A DNA stretch of 64,000 nt from Gordonia polyisoprenivorans (GTDB taxonomy: Bacteria > Actinomycetota > Actinomycetes > Mycobacteriales > Mycobacteriaceae): positions 2,976,001 through 3,040,000 of the forward strand of contig NZ_CP072203.1 in assembly GCF_017654315.1 (NCBI RefSeq). Direction: 5' to 3'. The notes under the pieces are model-generated. The model did no database searches. It saw only the letters and a program-made list of their open reading frames with translations, and was not told where the DNA came from. The position numbers were made by a program, and so were the translations under genes. Shown here one piece after another: positions 19,138-27,010 of the stretch (position 1 is its first letter; each line of letters starts with the position of its first letter).

Positions 19138-20280
19138 ATGGGCGAACGCTCTTCCTGGGAAAACGACGACCTGAGCGCCTTGCGTGACCTTGCCCGCAGC
19201 TTCTGCGAGAAGGAGGTCAAGCCCAATATCGACAAGTTCATCGACCAGCATCACGTCGACCGTGACCTCTGGAACAAGGCCGGCGAACTCGGTCTGCTGT
19301 GCATGTCGATTCCGGAGGAGTACGGAGGCGGCGGGGGTACCTTCGCCCATGAAGCGGTACTCATCGAGGAGCAGGCGCGCATCGCCGACTCCTCGTGGGG
19401 CGTCAGCCTGCACAACGGCATCGTCGCCCACTACCTGCTCCAGTACGGGTCGGAGGAGCAGAAGCAGACGTGGCTGCCCAAGATGGCCAGCGGTGAAGTC
19501 GTCGGGGCCATCGCCATGACCGAACCCGGCACCGGATCCGACCTGCAGAACGTCAAGACCAAGGCGATCGCGCAGGGCGACGAGTACGTCATCGACGGGT
19601 CGAAGACCTTCATCACCAACGGCGCCCAGGCCGATCTGATCATCGTCGTGGCCAAGACCGACGCGAGCGAGGGCGCCAAAGGCATCTCCCTGATCCTCGT
19701 CGAGGCCGACCGTGAGGGATTCCGCCGCGGACGCGTGCTCGACAAGGTGGGGCAGCGCGGCCAGGACACCTCGGAACTGTTCTTCGACGGTGTGCGGGTG
19801 CCCACGAGCAACCTTCTCGGTAGCGAGGAGGGGCAGGGTTTCATCCAGCTCATGCAGCAGCTGCCGCAGGAACGTCTCATCATCGCCGTCGCGTCGGTCG
19901 CCGGGATGGAGACCGCACTGCGGCACACGCTGGCCTACACGAAGGAACGAACGGCGTTCGGGCGCCCCATCTTCGGTTTCCAGAACACGAAATTCAAACT
20001 CGCCGAGGTGGCGACCGAATCGCGGATCGCACGCGTCTTCGTCGACGACTGCATCACCAAACACATCGACGGCAAGCTCGACATCCCGACCGTGGCGATG
20101 GCCAAATGGTGGACCAGCGACCGTGCCATGGTCGTCGCCGACGAATGTCTGCAGTTGTTCGGCGGCTACGGCTACATGAACGAGTACCCCATCGCCCGGA
20201 TGTGGGCCGATCAGCGCGTCCAGAAGATCTACGCCGGAACCAACGAGATCATGAAGGAGATCATCGCGCGGACGCTCTGA
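19138..20280 (+). CDS. Acyl-CoA dehydrogenase
   Basis: A 380-residue FAD-dependent acyl-CoA dehydrogenase, close to the usual length of about 380. The FAD/substrate motif is AMTEPGTGSDLQ near residue 122, and the C-terminal signature is GGYGYMNEYPIARMWAD followed by IYAGTNEIMKEII, where the region after GYGY carries the catalytic Glu in several subfamilies. It catalyses alpha,beta-dehydrogenation of acyl-CoA in beta-oxidation or a related pathway; the chain preference is not clear. ATG 19138 was chosen because the conserved N-terminal helix starts soon after. Its 3' end overlaps the convergent HTH gene by 20 bp. Confidence 0.93.
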   Translation: MGERSSWENDDLSALRDLARSFCEKEVKPNIDKFIDQHHVDRDLWNKAGELGLLCMSIPEEYGGGGGTFAHEAVLIEEQARIADSSWGVSLHNGIVAHYLLQYGSEEQKQTWLPKMASGEVVGAIAMTEPGTGSDLQNVKTKAIAQGDEYVIDGSKTFITNGAQADLIIVVAKTDASEGAKGISLILVEADREGFRRGRVLDKVGQRGQDTSELFFDGVRVPTSNLLGSEEGQGFIQLMQQLPQERLIIAVASVAGMETALRHTLAYTKERTAFGRPIFGFQNTKFKLAEVATESRIARVFVDDCITKHIDGKLDIPTVAMAKWWTSDRAMVVADECLQLFGGYGYMNEYPIARMWADQRVQKIYAGTNEIMKEIIARTL

Positions 20281-20875
20281 CGAGTGCCTCGCAGCAAGGC
20301 GCGATGTGCGGAGGTGGGGTTCGCAGCACGCCGCTGATGTCCCCGGCGCTCAGCAGGGCGACCAGGATCGGGACGACGTGGGTGGCAGCGATGCCGTACT
20401 CGTTTCGTCCCACTTTCACCACCAGTGACGCCGCGGTGAGGATCTTCAGGTGATGATAGAGCTGCCCTGAGGTCCCGAAGTCCCCGGCGGCCTGGAGTTC
20501 GGCCACCGATGCATTGCGGCGCAACAGGATTCGGAGGATCTCCAGGCGGCTGGGGTGCCCCATCGCCGCAAAGACATCCGCGATGGTGGCGGCGGGAAGA
20601 TCCAGGATCGCGGCCGCGTCGTAGCCGATCCGCCACCAGACCGGACCCGCGAGGTCGACGCTGCCCTGGTAGGTGACCGTGTTCTCGTGCAGGGTTCGCT
20701 CGGAGGTCGGCGGGCTTCCGTCCGGCGCGATCGTGGCGCTGGTCCCCGTCGTCGGGTCGGCGTCGCCGACCTCCGGGCCACGACGTTCGTCGTTCCCGAC
20801 GAGGGCTTCGAGGCGTTCGACGCGGTCGGTCAACGCCTGCACCACGGACTGGAGGTCGTCGCTCACACCACGCAC
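20261..20875 (-). CDS. ArsR/HTH_20-like winged-helix regulator
   Basis: A 204-residue protein. An N-terminal coiled-coil-like stretch (VVQALTDRVERLEALV) is followed from about residue 95 by an ArsR-type winged helix: HPSRLEILRILL, then GTSGQLYHHLKIL as the recognition helix, and a wing. The first part may sense or oligomerise. It overlaps the upstream serine hydrolase gene by 13 bp, so the two are cotranscribed, and the tandem operator at 21963 upstream of the hydrolase is a natural autoregulatory target. GTG four codons in is an alternative start. Confidence 0.8.
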   Translation of the reverse strand: MRGVSDDLQSVVQALTDRVERLEALVGNDERRGPEVGDADPTTGTSATIAPDGSPPTSERTLHENTVTYQGSVDLAGPVWWRIGYDAAAILDLPAATIADVFAAMGHPSRLEILRILLRRNASVAELQAAGDFGTSGQLYHHLKILTAASLVVKVGRNEYGIAATHVVPILVALLSAGDISGVLRTPPPHIAPCCEALVRASAR

Positions 20876-21951
20876 CGTAGCGCGGCGGAGATCGCAGGAT
20901 CGGTCAGGGCGCCGAGGAGCAGGCGCTGGTGGGTGAACTGGTCACGGTCCTGTGCGTCGCGAGACATGTTGCGTACCATCATTGTTCCGACCGCGATCCG
21001 GCCATCGGGGGCGTGATACTCGAAGACCTCGGTGAGCACCCCCGGCAGACTGCCGCCCTTGAAACCCAGGACCGACCCGTCGGGCCGGCGGCCCTGGAAC
21101 TCCAGCACGCCGCGGGCGAGCGCCGACCCCGGTCCGAAGCTGCCGTCGGCGATCGCCGACATCAGAGAGGTCAGGGACGACGCCGTTGCGGTGATCGACG
21201 ACGCAGTCCGTGTGGTGTCGGACTGGTCGACAGATGCCAGCCGTGCCCAATACGACGCGGCAACTGCCGGGTCGTCGTGGAACCGCTGTGCGGCCCGGTC
21301 CTGGTCGGCCGGGGTCCGCAGTGCGGGGTCGACGACGCCGAGGTACAGGCCGAGCAGGCTGGGAACAGGCCCGGAGATCCCGTAGCGATCCATCACCGAC
21401 CGCAGTGCGTCGTCGCCGAGGTGTGCGCGTAACAGGTCCGGTGCCGCGGAGTCGGAGAAGCGGATCATCACGTCGGCGAGTTGGGCATAGCTCACCCGTC
21501 GGCCGGGATCGAGGGCGATTCCATTGTCGGTCTGCGGGATTCCCAGATGGCGCAACGCCTCTCGGTGTGCGCCACCGTCGAGGGGAAAGTACCACCGCTG
21601 CCACTGCCCGACGTCGACGGTGTCCTGCGGGTTCACGCGATCTGCCTCGACCGCGGCGGCGTAGGCGGCGAGATGGACGATCTTGATCGCCGAGGCGGTC
21701 GGGAACCGGGTGTCGGAGTTGAGCGCGATCCGCTCGCCGGTGAGGGTCCGCAGGTCCAGGGCGACATCGGTGCGGTGCTCGGCGATGTAGCCGAGCCAGC
21801 CCGGAATGGTGGAGGTGTCCGACGCCGCGGTGCTCGGGCATTCGGTGAGCGGAGCGTCGGCGTGCGCGAGCGGCCGATCGGTGGCGGCCGTCAGTTCGGT
21901 GAGTAGAACCGTGACGATCGTGACGACGGTGATGATGATCGCGCTCTTCAT
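20863..21951 (-). CDS. Secreted class A beta-lactamase-like serine hydrolase
   Basis: A 362-residue exported protein. Its N-terminal hydrophobic signal is followed by a class A beta-lactamase/PBP-like domain: S-x-x-K in TASAIK near residue 87, an SDN-like SDS (FSDSAAPDLL) near 165, and a KTG-like KGG (FKGGSLPG). The family includes true beta-lactamases and non-lactamase hydrolases; an omega-loop Glu motif was not identified with confidence, so resistance cannot be claimed. It is the first gene of a unit with the winged-helix regulator. Confidence 0.82.
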   Translation of the reverse strand: MKSAIIITVVTIVTVLLTELTAATDRPLAHADAPLTECPSTAASDTSTIPGWLGYIAEHRTDVALDLRTLTGERIALNSDTRFPTASAIKIVHLAAYAAAVEADRVNPQDTVDVGQWQRWYFPLDGGAHREALRHLGIPQTDNGIALDPGRRVSYAQLADVMIRFSDSAAPDLLRAHLGDDALRSVMDRYGISGPVPSLLGLYLGVVDPALRTPADQDRAAQRFHDDPAVAASYWARLASVDQSDTTRTASSITATASSLTSLMSAIADGSFGPGSALARGVLEFQGRRPDGSVLGFKGGSLPGVLTEVFEYHAPDGRIAVGTMMVRNMSRDAQDRDQFTHQRLLLGALTDPAISAALRCVV

Positions 21952-21962
21952 GACACTCCCTC

Positions 21963-21994
21963 TACGACATTACGTAATTACGACATTACGTGAT
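21963..21994. promoter_or_regulatory. Tandem 16-bp operator-like repeat upstream of the serine hydrolase
   Basis: Two head-to-tail 16-bp units, TACGACATTACGTAAT and TACGACATTACGTGAT (15 of 16 identical), start 12 bp upstream of the hydrolase start codon. Each contains the palindromic core ATTACGTAAT or a one-base variant. The spacing (16 bp, about 1.5 helical turns) and position suggest a repressor site overlapping the promoter or the 5' UTR. The regulator encoded in the same unit is the obvious candidate. Confidence 0.75.
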
Positions 21995-22029
21995 TGCGGA
22001 GTGTTGGGGAAGTGCTGTGGCTCAGGGCC

Positions 22030-22191
22030 CTACTTGCGGTCCTTGATCAGCTCCTTGACCTCGTCGGGGCTGATGTTCTTCGCGACGAGTTTGCCGTTCT
22101 TGACCTTTCGCACCGAGTAGAGGTCCTTCTTCTTACCGGGGGCGACACTGAGGCCGACCTTCTTGGCCGCCTTGTTCAAGTCCTCGAGCAT
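22030..22191 (-). CDS. Small basic conserved-looking protein, unknown function
   Basis: A 53-residue, Lys-rich protein (starting MLEDLNKAAKKVGLSV and ending SPDEVKELIKDRK). The composition and reading-frame GC pattern look coding in this part, while the upstream in-frame extension to 22344 does not, so the ATG at 22191 was chosen. It could bind nucleic acid, judging by charge only. No family was recognised. Confidence 0.5.
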   Translation of the reverse strand: MLEDLNKAAKKVGLSVAPGKKKDLYSVRKVKNGKLVAKNISPDEVKELIKDRK

Positions 22192-22580
22192 GCGCCGCAG
22201 ATTAGGGCATGAAAGTGAACAACAACGAATCGGCGTTGATCGGTCCGGATGCGGACAGTGTGGTCGGAGCCGGGCGGTGGTTCGTGAGGCGCCGTCGTCA
22301 CCTCCCCTCCAGGTGACGACGGCGTGGTTGTTCTTCGCGAACAACGGTCGTCAGTGCAGAGCCTCGGTGCTGAACTGACTGTCAGGCACGGTACCGCACC
22401 ACAGTGATATCGCAAACCGGTTCATCAAAGCCGTGTAGCGCGAAGAGTGGAAATGCCGTTCAGGTACTTCATGTACTGGCGGCAAAGGTAGTTGTTTCGT
22501 GCTTAGCAATGAACTGAGTGTCACCAAAGGGGTCTGCGCGTTGGTCCGCATCCGTCCACATAAATGTCGGAAAATGATAG
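22192..22580. other. Divergent intergenic region containing a strong hairpin
   Basis: No gene was recognised in these 389 bp between two divergently oriented genes. A 14-bp perfect stem (CGCCGTCGTCACCT at 22290-22303 and its complement at 22311-22324, 7-nt loop) is present, with TTGTTCTT a little further on the plus strand. A terminator in a divergent region has no evident upstream gene to end, so it may belong to an unannotated small RNA. The rest, 22330-22580, is relatively AT-rich and promoter-like. Confidence 0.45.
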
Positions 22581-23999
22581 ATGTATTCACATGAAGTGCT
22601 GCGTGGGACACCTGACACCGCTGCCGTGCGTCGGGGCGTCCCGGTGAGCGACTCTGCCGGGCGACTGCGGCGGGCCAACAGTTTCGGGCGAATGATGGTC
22701 GGCCACACGGTGCGAACCACGACGACACGTGCCACGGCGCCGCTGCGGAGCGCCGACGCGAATGTGCGCAGGCGTGACGACGCCATTCTGTCGCTCGCCG
22801 ACGATCTGGTGCGAGTACTCGGCCCGATGAAGGGTGCCGCGCTCAAGATCGGACAGATCATCGCGATGTTCGATTTCGGCCTGTCCAACCGGACGACGCG
22901 CGACGAGTTCGCGGCCCGTCTGGCGCTACTGTTCGATGGGGTGGTGCCGATGGAGTGGTCGGCCATCGAGAAGGTGCTCGCCCGCGAGCTCGGCCGCGGT
23001 CTGCGCCGACTGGATATCGACCCCAAACCGCTCGCGGCCGCCTCACTCGGCCAGGTCCATTTCGCGATGCTCGACGGCACGATGCCGGTCGTGGTGAAGG
23101 TGCAGTACCCCGGGATCGATTCCGCGGTGCGCGCCGACCTCAAGAACCTCAAGCTCTTCGCAAAGGTGGGCGGCCCGGTGATGCCGGGTCTGAATCTCGA
23201 CGCGATCATCGACGCGATCGCCGTCGAGGTCGCGCGTGAGTGCGACTACATCGCCGAGGCCGGTAACCAGGCGAGGGCGTGGTCTCTGTGTGTCGATCAT
23301 CCGTGCTGGAAGGTGCCGCGCGTGTTCCCTGAGATGAGTACGGCGCGGGTGATGGTGAGTGAGTTCTTCGATGGTGTGCAATTCGCCGACATCGCCTCCG
23401 GGGATCGCGACCGTGCGGAGCACGCGGCAGAAGCGATCTACCGCTTCTACGGAGGTGGGGTCTACGAGAGAGGGGAGTTCTGCGCCGACCCGCACCCGGG
23501 AAACGTGCTCGGTCTGCCCGACGGCCGGCTGGGTTTCATCGACTTCGGGCTCTACGTTCGGATGTCGGCGGAGTCGCTCGCCGACCAGACACGAGTACTA
23601 CGCGCGCTCATCGAGGGGCGATACCATGATGCGTACCGCGACTGCCGGGACCTGGGTATGGCCACTGCCGGATCGGTCGGTGAGGCGGACATCGTCTCGA
23701 TGATGAGCGACATCGGATTTTGGTTTCTGACGGAGGATCAGGTGACGATCACGAAAGACGTTGCGCGCCGCGCCGTCACGTCGTTGTTCGTCCCGGGTTC
23801 CGCGCATCTGGACACCACTCGCCATACCGCGTTGCCCACCGACCACATCTTCTCGCGCCGCACCGACCTGGCCGTCTGCGGACTTCTCGGACAGCTCAAC
23901 GCGACCAATCGCTGGGGTGCGATCATCCGGGAGTGGATCGAAGGGCGTCCGCCCGCAACCGAGATGGGGGCCGAGATCCAGCGGTGGCGTCAGGGTTGA
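22581..23999 (+). CDS. ABC1/AarF (UbiB)-family atypical kinase
   Basis: A 472-residue member of the ADCK/UbiB family. The N-terminal K-x-G-Q motif is in GAALKIGQIIAMFD, followed by the Ala-rich loop and catalytic Lys in VVVKVQYPGI, then ECDYIAEA, ADPHPGNVL (catalytic loop) and GFIDFGLYV (DFG-equivalent). The family is ATPase/kinase-like and linked to quinone or lipid metabolism; the actinobacterial function is unclear. An alternative GTG start at 22644 (VSDSAGRL) is also plausible. The stop overlaps the start of the double TetR gene (TGATG), so the two are coupled. Confidence 0.88.
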   Translation: MYSHEVLRGTPDTAAVRRGVPVSDSAGRLRRANSFGRMMVGHTVRTTTTRATAPLRSADANVRRRDDAILSLADDLVRVLGPMKGAALKIGQIIAMFDFGLSNRTTRDEFAARLALLFDGVVPMEWSAIEKVLARELGRGLRRLDIDPKPLAAASLGQVHFAMLDGTMPVVVKVQYPGIDSAVRADLKNLKLFAKVGGPVMPGLNLDAIIDAIAVEVARECDYIAEAGNQARAWSLCVDHPCWKVPRVFPEMSTARVMVSEFFDGVQFADIASGDRDRAEHAAEAIYRFYGGGVYERGEFCADPHPGNVLGLPDGRLGFIDFGLYVRMSAESLADQTRVLRALIEGRYHDAYRDCRDLGMATAGSVGEADIVSMMSDIGFWFLTEDQVTITKDVARRAVTSLFVPGSAHLDTTRHTALPTDHIFSRRTDLAVCGLLGQLNATNRWGAIIREWIEGRPPATEMGAEIQRWRQG

Positions 24000-25315
24000 T
24001 GACGGCACAGACGAAGGCGGACAAGACTCGTCGGGATTCACGGCCCGCGCGAGAGCGCATTTCTGCGGCCGCATTCGACATCCTGTGCGAGGACGGGTAC
24101 GACGCGGCGAGCGTCTCGGCGATAGCCCGCCGTGCCGGCATCAGTACCGGTGCCGTGTACCAGCACTTCGCCGACAAACAGGAGATCTTCGATACCGCTT
24201 TCGACGAGGCGGTGGTCACCCTCATGTCGGCGATCGACCCGGACTCGCTCGCACAGCTCCCCGAGGATCGCGCACAGACGGTGGATCTGGTGCAGATCAT
24301 CGTCCAGCGTGGGTTCGAACTCGTCGGCACGCAGCCGCGTGTCCTGAAGTTCATTGTTTCCCAATGTAGTTCGAACGATGTCGAGATCCGGCACCGCATC
24401 CTCGGACTCGAGGCGATGGCGGTCGACAGGATCGGCGACGGCATCCGCCGAGCCGTCGAACACGGGTGGATCGTCGCCGACCCGAATTCCGTCGACCTCG
24501 TCGCCCGCACCCTGCTGGTCGTGTTGGTGGCGATGGTCACCGCGTCGCCGCAGTCGGCGCCGACCCCGAACCGCACCACCCGGGACGCGTTTGCCGCGAC
24601 CTGCGACGCCGTGCTGCGTCGAGGGCTGATTCCCGATTTCGGCGAACTCGAGATCGAGTCGCTGGAAACGGCTCTGGCGGAGCTCACGAACGAACAACGC
24701 CGTGTGGACCTGGCCGTGTACCACCCGCACGACCGTCGGTCACGCCTGCTCGACGCGGCGCTCGAACTGTACGCCCTGCAGGGGTACCGACGGGTCCGCC
24801 CCGCCGATGTGGCTGCCACCGCGGGGCTGGGATACGGCACCTTTTACAACTACTTCGACAATCGCCGCGAATGCCTGCAGCAGGTGCTCGACCGAGAACT
24901 GCTGATCGTCGGGGGACTGGTCGCCATGGTGACGCCGATCCCTTCCTCGCACGCGGGTATGGTCGCCGATCTCACCCATCTGGTCGCGCGGGTGGCGATG
25001 TATGCCGAGGAACGGGGTGCACGACTCGCAAGCGTCATCCTCGACACCTCCGGGATCGATTCGGCTGCACTGCAGTTCATCACCGGAGCGTTCTCCCGTC
25101 TCGCGCAGATTCTCGCCGACTACCTCTTTCGCTGCCGTAATGCGGGGCTACTGGACGATCGTGTCGATCCGGAGGCCGCCGGAGCGTTGCTGATGGCCGC
25201 ACTGGTCGCGATCTGCCTCCACTACGTGCAGGAGAGCCCGCAGGTGCCCTCGGTCAAGATGGTCACCGACACCATCGTGCGAACCATCGGCTGGGGGGCC
25301 GAGCACAGCTTCTGA
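23999..25315 (+). CDS. Double TetR-domain transcriptional regulator
   Basis: A 438-residue protein with two complete TetR units fused. The first HTH spans residues about 15-60 (RERISAAAFDIL, then SVSAIARRAGISTGAVYQHFADK) and the second HTH starts near 245 (RRSRLLDAALELY, then RPADVAATAGLGYGTFYNYFDNR). Each is followed by a helical ligand/dimer domain. Such tandem TetR proteins can act as internal pseudo-dimers. The ATG at 23999 overlaps the aarF-like stop, so the in-frame extension upstream within that gene is not used. It ends 10 bp from the convergent TetR gene. Confidence 0.88.
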   Translation: MTAQTKADKTRRDSRPARERISAAAFDILCEDGYDAASVSAIARRAGISTGAVYQHFADKQEIFDTAFDEAVVTLMSAIDPDSLAQLPEDRAQTVDLVQIIVQRGFELVGTQPRVLKFIVSQCSSNDVEIRHRILGLEAMAVDRIGDGIRRAVEHGWIVADPNSVDLVARTLLVVLVAMVTASPQSAPTPNRTTRDAFAATCDAVLRRGLIPDFGELEIESLETALAELTNEQRRVDLAVYHPHDRRSRLLDAALELYALQGYRRVRPADVAATAGLGYGTFYNYFDNRRECLQQVLDRELLIVGGLVAMVTPIPSSHAGMVADLTHLVARVAMYAEERGARLASVILDTSGIDSAALQFITGAFSRLAQILADYLFRCRNAGLLDDRVDPEAAGALLMAALVAICLHYVQESPQVPSVKMVTDTIVRTIGWGAEHSF

Positions 25316-25324
25316 ACGTGCCGT

Positions 25325-26008
25325 TCAGCTGCGGGTCGGGTCGAGGCCGAGGCCGCACGCCAACGTGGAGATGGCGAACGAGACGGCGGCGTCCCAGTCG
25401 ACCGCGACGAATTCTGCTCTGGCGGTGGCGTAGTGATTGGCCAGTCCGCTGACCGTCGCCCACAGCAGGGTCATAGCGCGATCGGGGTCGCCGGTATAGC
25501 CGAACCGGGTGAGCGTGTCGTGCAGGGCTCGCAGGATACGGGCGATGGCCGCTCGGAGATCGTCGACGAGTTCTGCGGGAACCCGGGCGTCGTCGTTGAT
25601 CACGTTCTGCGCGTCGAACTCGCGGCCGAAGGCGAGGAATCCGGTGCGGTAGGCGGCGGCGAAATGGGTGAAGGCCTCGACGAATCCCGTTGATTGCCGC
25701 AGCTGTTCGTCGAGGTCGTCCATCATCGCCGCAAGGTGGCGGGTATGCAACGCGACGAAGAGGCTCTCTTTGTTGGGGTAGTACCGGTAGACCGCACCGA
25801 GGGATATCCCGGCACCCTTGGCCACCTCACGCATGCGTAACGCGGAGTATCCGCCGCCGTCCAACAGGCGACGACCGGCGGTGAGAATGTCGGCGCGGCG
25901 TTGGTCACGATCGCCCCAGCGTGTCGGAGACGAAGGACGCGGGGCAGGTGCGGACGGGGCGGTGGCGCGCAGCGTGGGTACAGACGCCGTCTCGGTCACG
26001 GCCTCCAT
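25325..26008 (-). CDS. TetR-family transcriptional regulator
   Basis: A 227-residue TetR protein. A Pro/Ala-rich tail of about 40 residues precedes the HTH (DQRRADILTAGRRLL, then ALRMREVAKGAGISLGAVYRYYPNK, about residues 42-85). The ligand domain has no recognisable specificity. The ATG at 26008 was chosen over an extension that would read through the tRNA-His gene; GCAGGG upstream is a possible ribosome binding site. It is transcribed in the same direction as, and downstream of, tRNA-His and its terminator. Confidence 0.9.
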   Translation of the reverse strand: MEAVTETASVPTLRATAPSAPAPRPSSPTRWGDRDQRRADILTAGRRLLDGGGYSALRMREVAKGAGISLGAVYRYYPNKESLFVALHTRHLAAMMDDLDEQLRQSTGFVEAFTHFAAAYRTGFLAFGREFDAQNVINDDARVPAELVDDLRAAIARILRALHDTLTRFGYTGDPDRAMTLLWATVSGLANHYATARAEFVAVDWDAAVSFAISTLACGLGLDPTRS

Positions 26009-26038
26009 TGTGCCCTGCTCTTCTCGGTGCGGAAACGG

Positions 26039-26073
26039 CGAGAGCCGGAGTTGGCAGGCAACTCCGGCTCTCG
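26039..26073 (-). terminator. Terminator hairpin after tRNA-His
   Basis: A 14-bp stem (CGAGAGCCGGAGTT and its complement) with a 7-nt loop, just downstream of tRNA-His on the minus strand and directly upstream of the TetR start. Confidence 0.75.
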
Positions 26074-26079
26074 TTTCGG

Positions 26080-26153
26080 GGTGGATGACGGGACTCGAAC
26101 CCGCGACAGCCAGGATCACAACCTGGTGCTCTACCAACTGAACTACATCCACC
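26080..26153 (-). tRNA. tRNA-His (anticodon GTG)
   Basis: Reading the minus strand, GTGGATG/CATCCAC forms the acceptor stem. The D arm, an anticodon stem with loop TTGTGAT (anticodon at 26117-26119) and a T arm with TTCGAGT follow. An extra G at position -1 opposite the discriminator C is the tRNA-His hallmark. Confidence 0.95.
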
Positions 26154-26269
26154 ATCGGCGTCGGGAACCAAGGATCGCTCGCCGGGTTCCAGAGCCAGGG
26201 TCATACTCTAGCGAATCGACGGCGCCGAGACCAATCGCTTTCTCACCTGGGCATTCGGGTGGGTGGCAG

Positions 26270-26869
26270 TCAGGCGGGGCCGAGATCGGCGACGATCTGG
26301 TGGAGTCGATCGGTGTCAGGGCCGGGGGCCGCGACGAAGGCTGCGGCTCGGTAATACGCGAGTTCGCGGATCGACTCACGGATGTCTGCCAGTGCGCGGT
26401 GGGCGAGGCCCTTCTCCGGTTGGCCGAAGTAGATCTTCGGGTACCAGCGACGGCACAGTTCCTTGATCGAGCTGACGTCGACCATCCGGTAGTGCAGAAA
26501 GCTGTCCAGGTCGGGCATGTCACGGGCGATGAACCCGCGGTCGGTGGCGATCGAGTTGCCGGCGAGGGGGACCGCACCGGATGCGGAGATCTGGGTCCGC
26601 AGGTAATCGAGCACCAGCTTCTCGGCTTCGGCCAGCGTGACGGTGGAGCGCCGGACCTCCTCGGTGAGGCCCGACGCGGCGTGCATCTTCCGCACCACCT
26701 CGGGCATCGCGGCGAGAGCGTCGTCGTCGGCATGAATCACGACGTCGACGCCGTCGCCGAGGATGTTGAGGTCACCGTCGGTGACCAGTGCCGCGATCTC
26801 GATCAACTTGTCCGATCCGAGTTCGAGTCCGGTCATTTCGCAATCGATCCACACCAATTTGTCCTGCAC
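26270..26869 (-). CDS. orn: Oligoribonuclease
   Basis: A 199-residue DEDDh 3'-5' exonuclease that degrades 2-5-mer RNAs and pGpG. The ExoI motif IDCEMTGLE has Asp9 and Glu11; [15 protein letters not shown] provides the third acidic residue; and [12 protein letters not shown] contains the ExoIII His and Asp. The length (about 200) and the order of motifs match Orn. It lies 117 bp downstream of tRNA-His relative to the coding strand, with no obvious operon partner. Confidence 0.96.
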   Translation of the reverse strand: MQDKLVWIDCEMTGLELGSDKLIEIAALVTDGDLNILGDGVDVVIHADDDALAAMPEVVRKMHAASGLTEEVRRSTVTLAEAEKLVLDYLRTQISASGAVPLAGNSIATDRGFIARDMPDLDSFLHYRMVDVSSIKELCRRWYPKIYFGQPEKGLAHRALADIRESIRELAYYRAAAFVAAPGPDTDRLHQIVADLGPA

Positions 26870-27010
26870 CCGTCAACCTTAGCCAACCGCAGATGCCGAC
26901 CACCCGGAACCGAGGCGACTATCGTGATCGGTGCATTTGTGATGGTCTGCGGCCCCGGCTCTCACCGGAGCGTCGGAGAACCCCCGTTGTGTACCCGAGA
27001 GGACCCGACA

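Noticed and set aside
20863..21951. Annotation as a true beta-lactamase resistance gene
   Set aside because: SxxK and KGG-like motifs are present but the SDN and omega-loop motifs are not canonical, so only the family is claimed.
25901..27010. N-terminal extension of the HerA-like ATPase
   Set aside because: It would read through tRNA-His and antisense to orn; a good ribosome binding site sits before GTG 27011.
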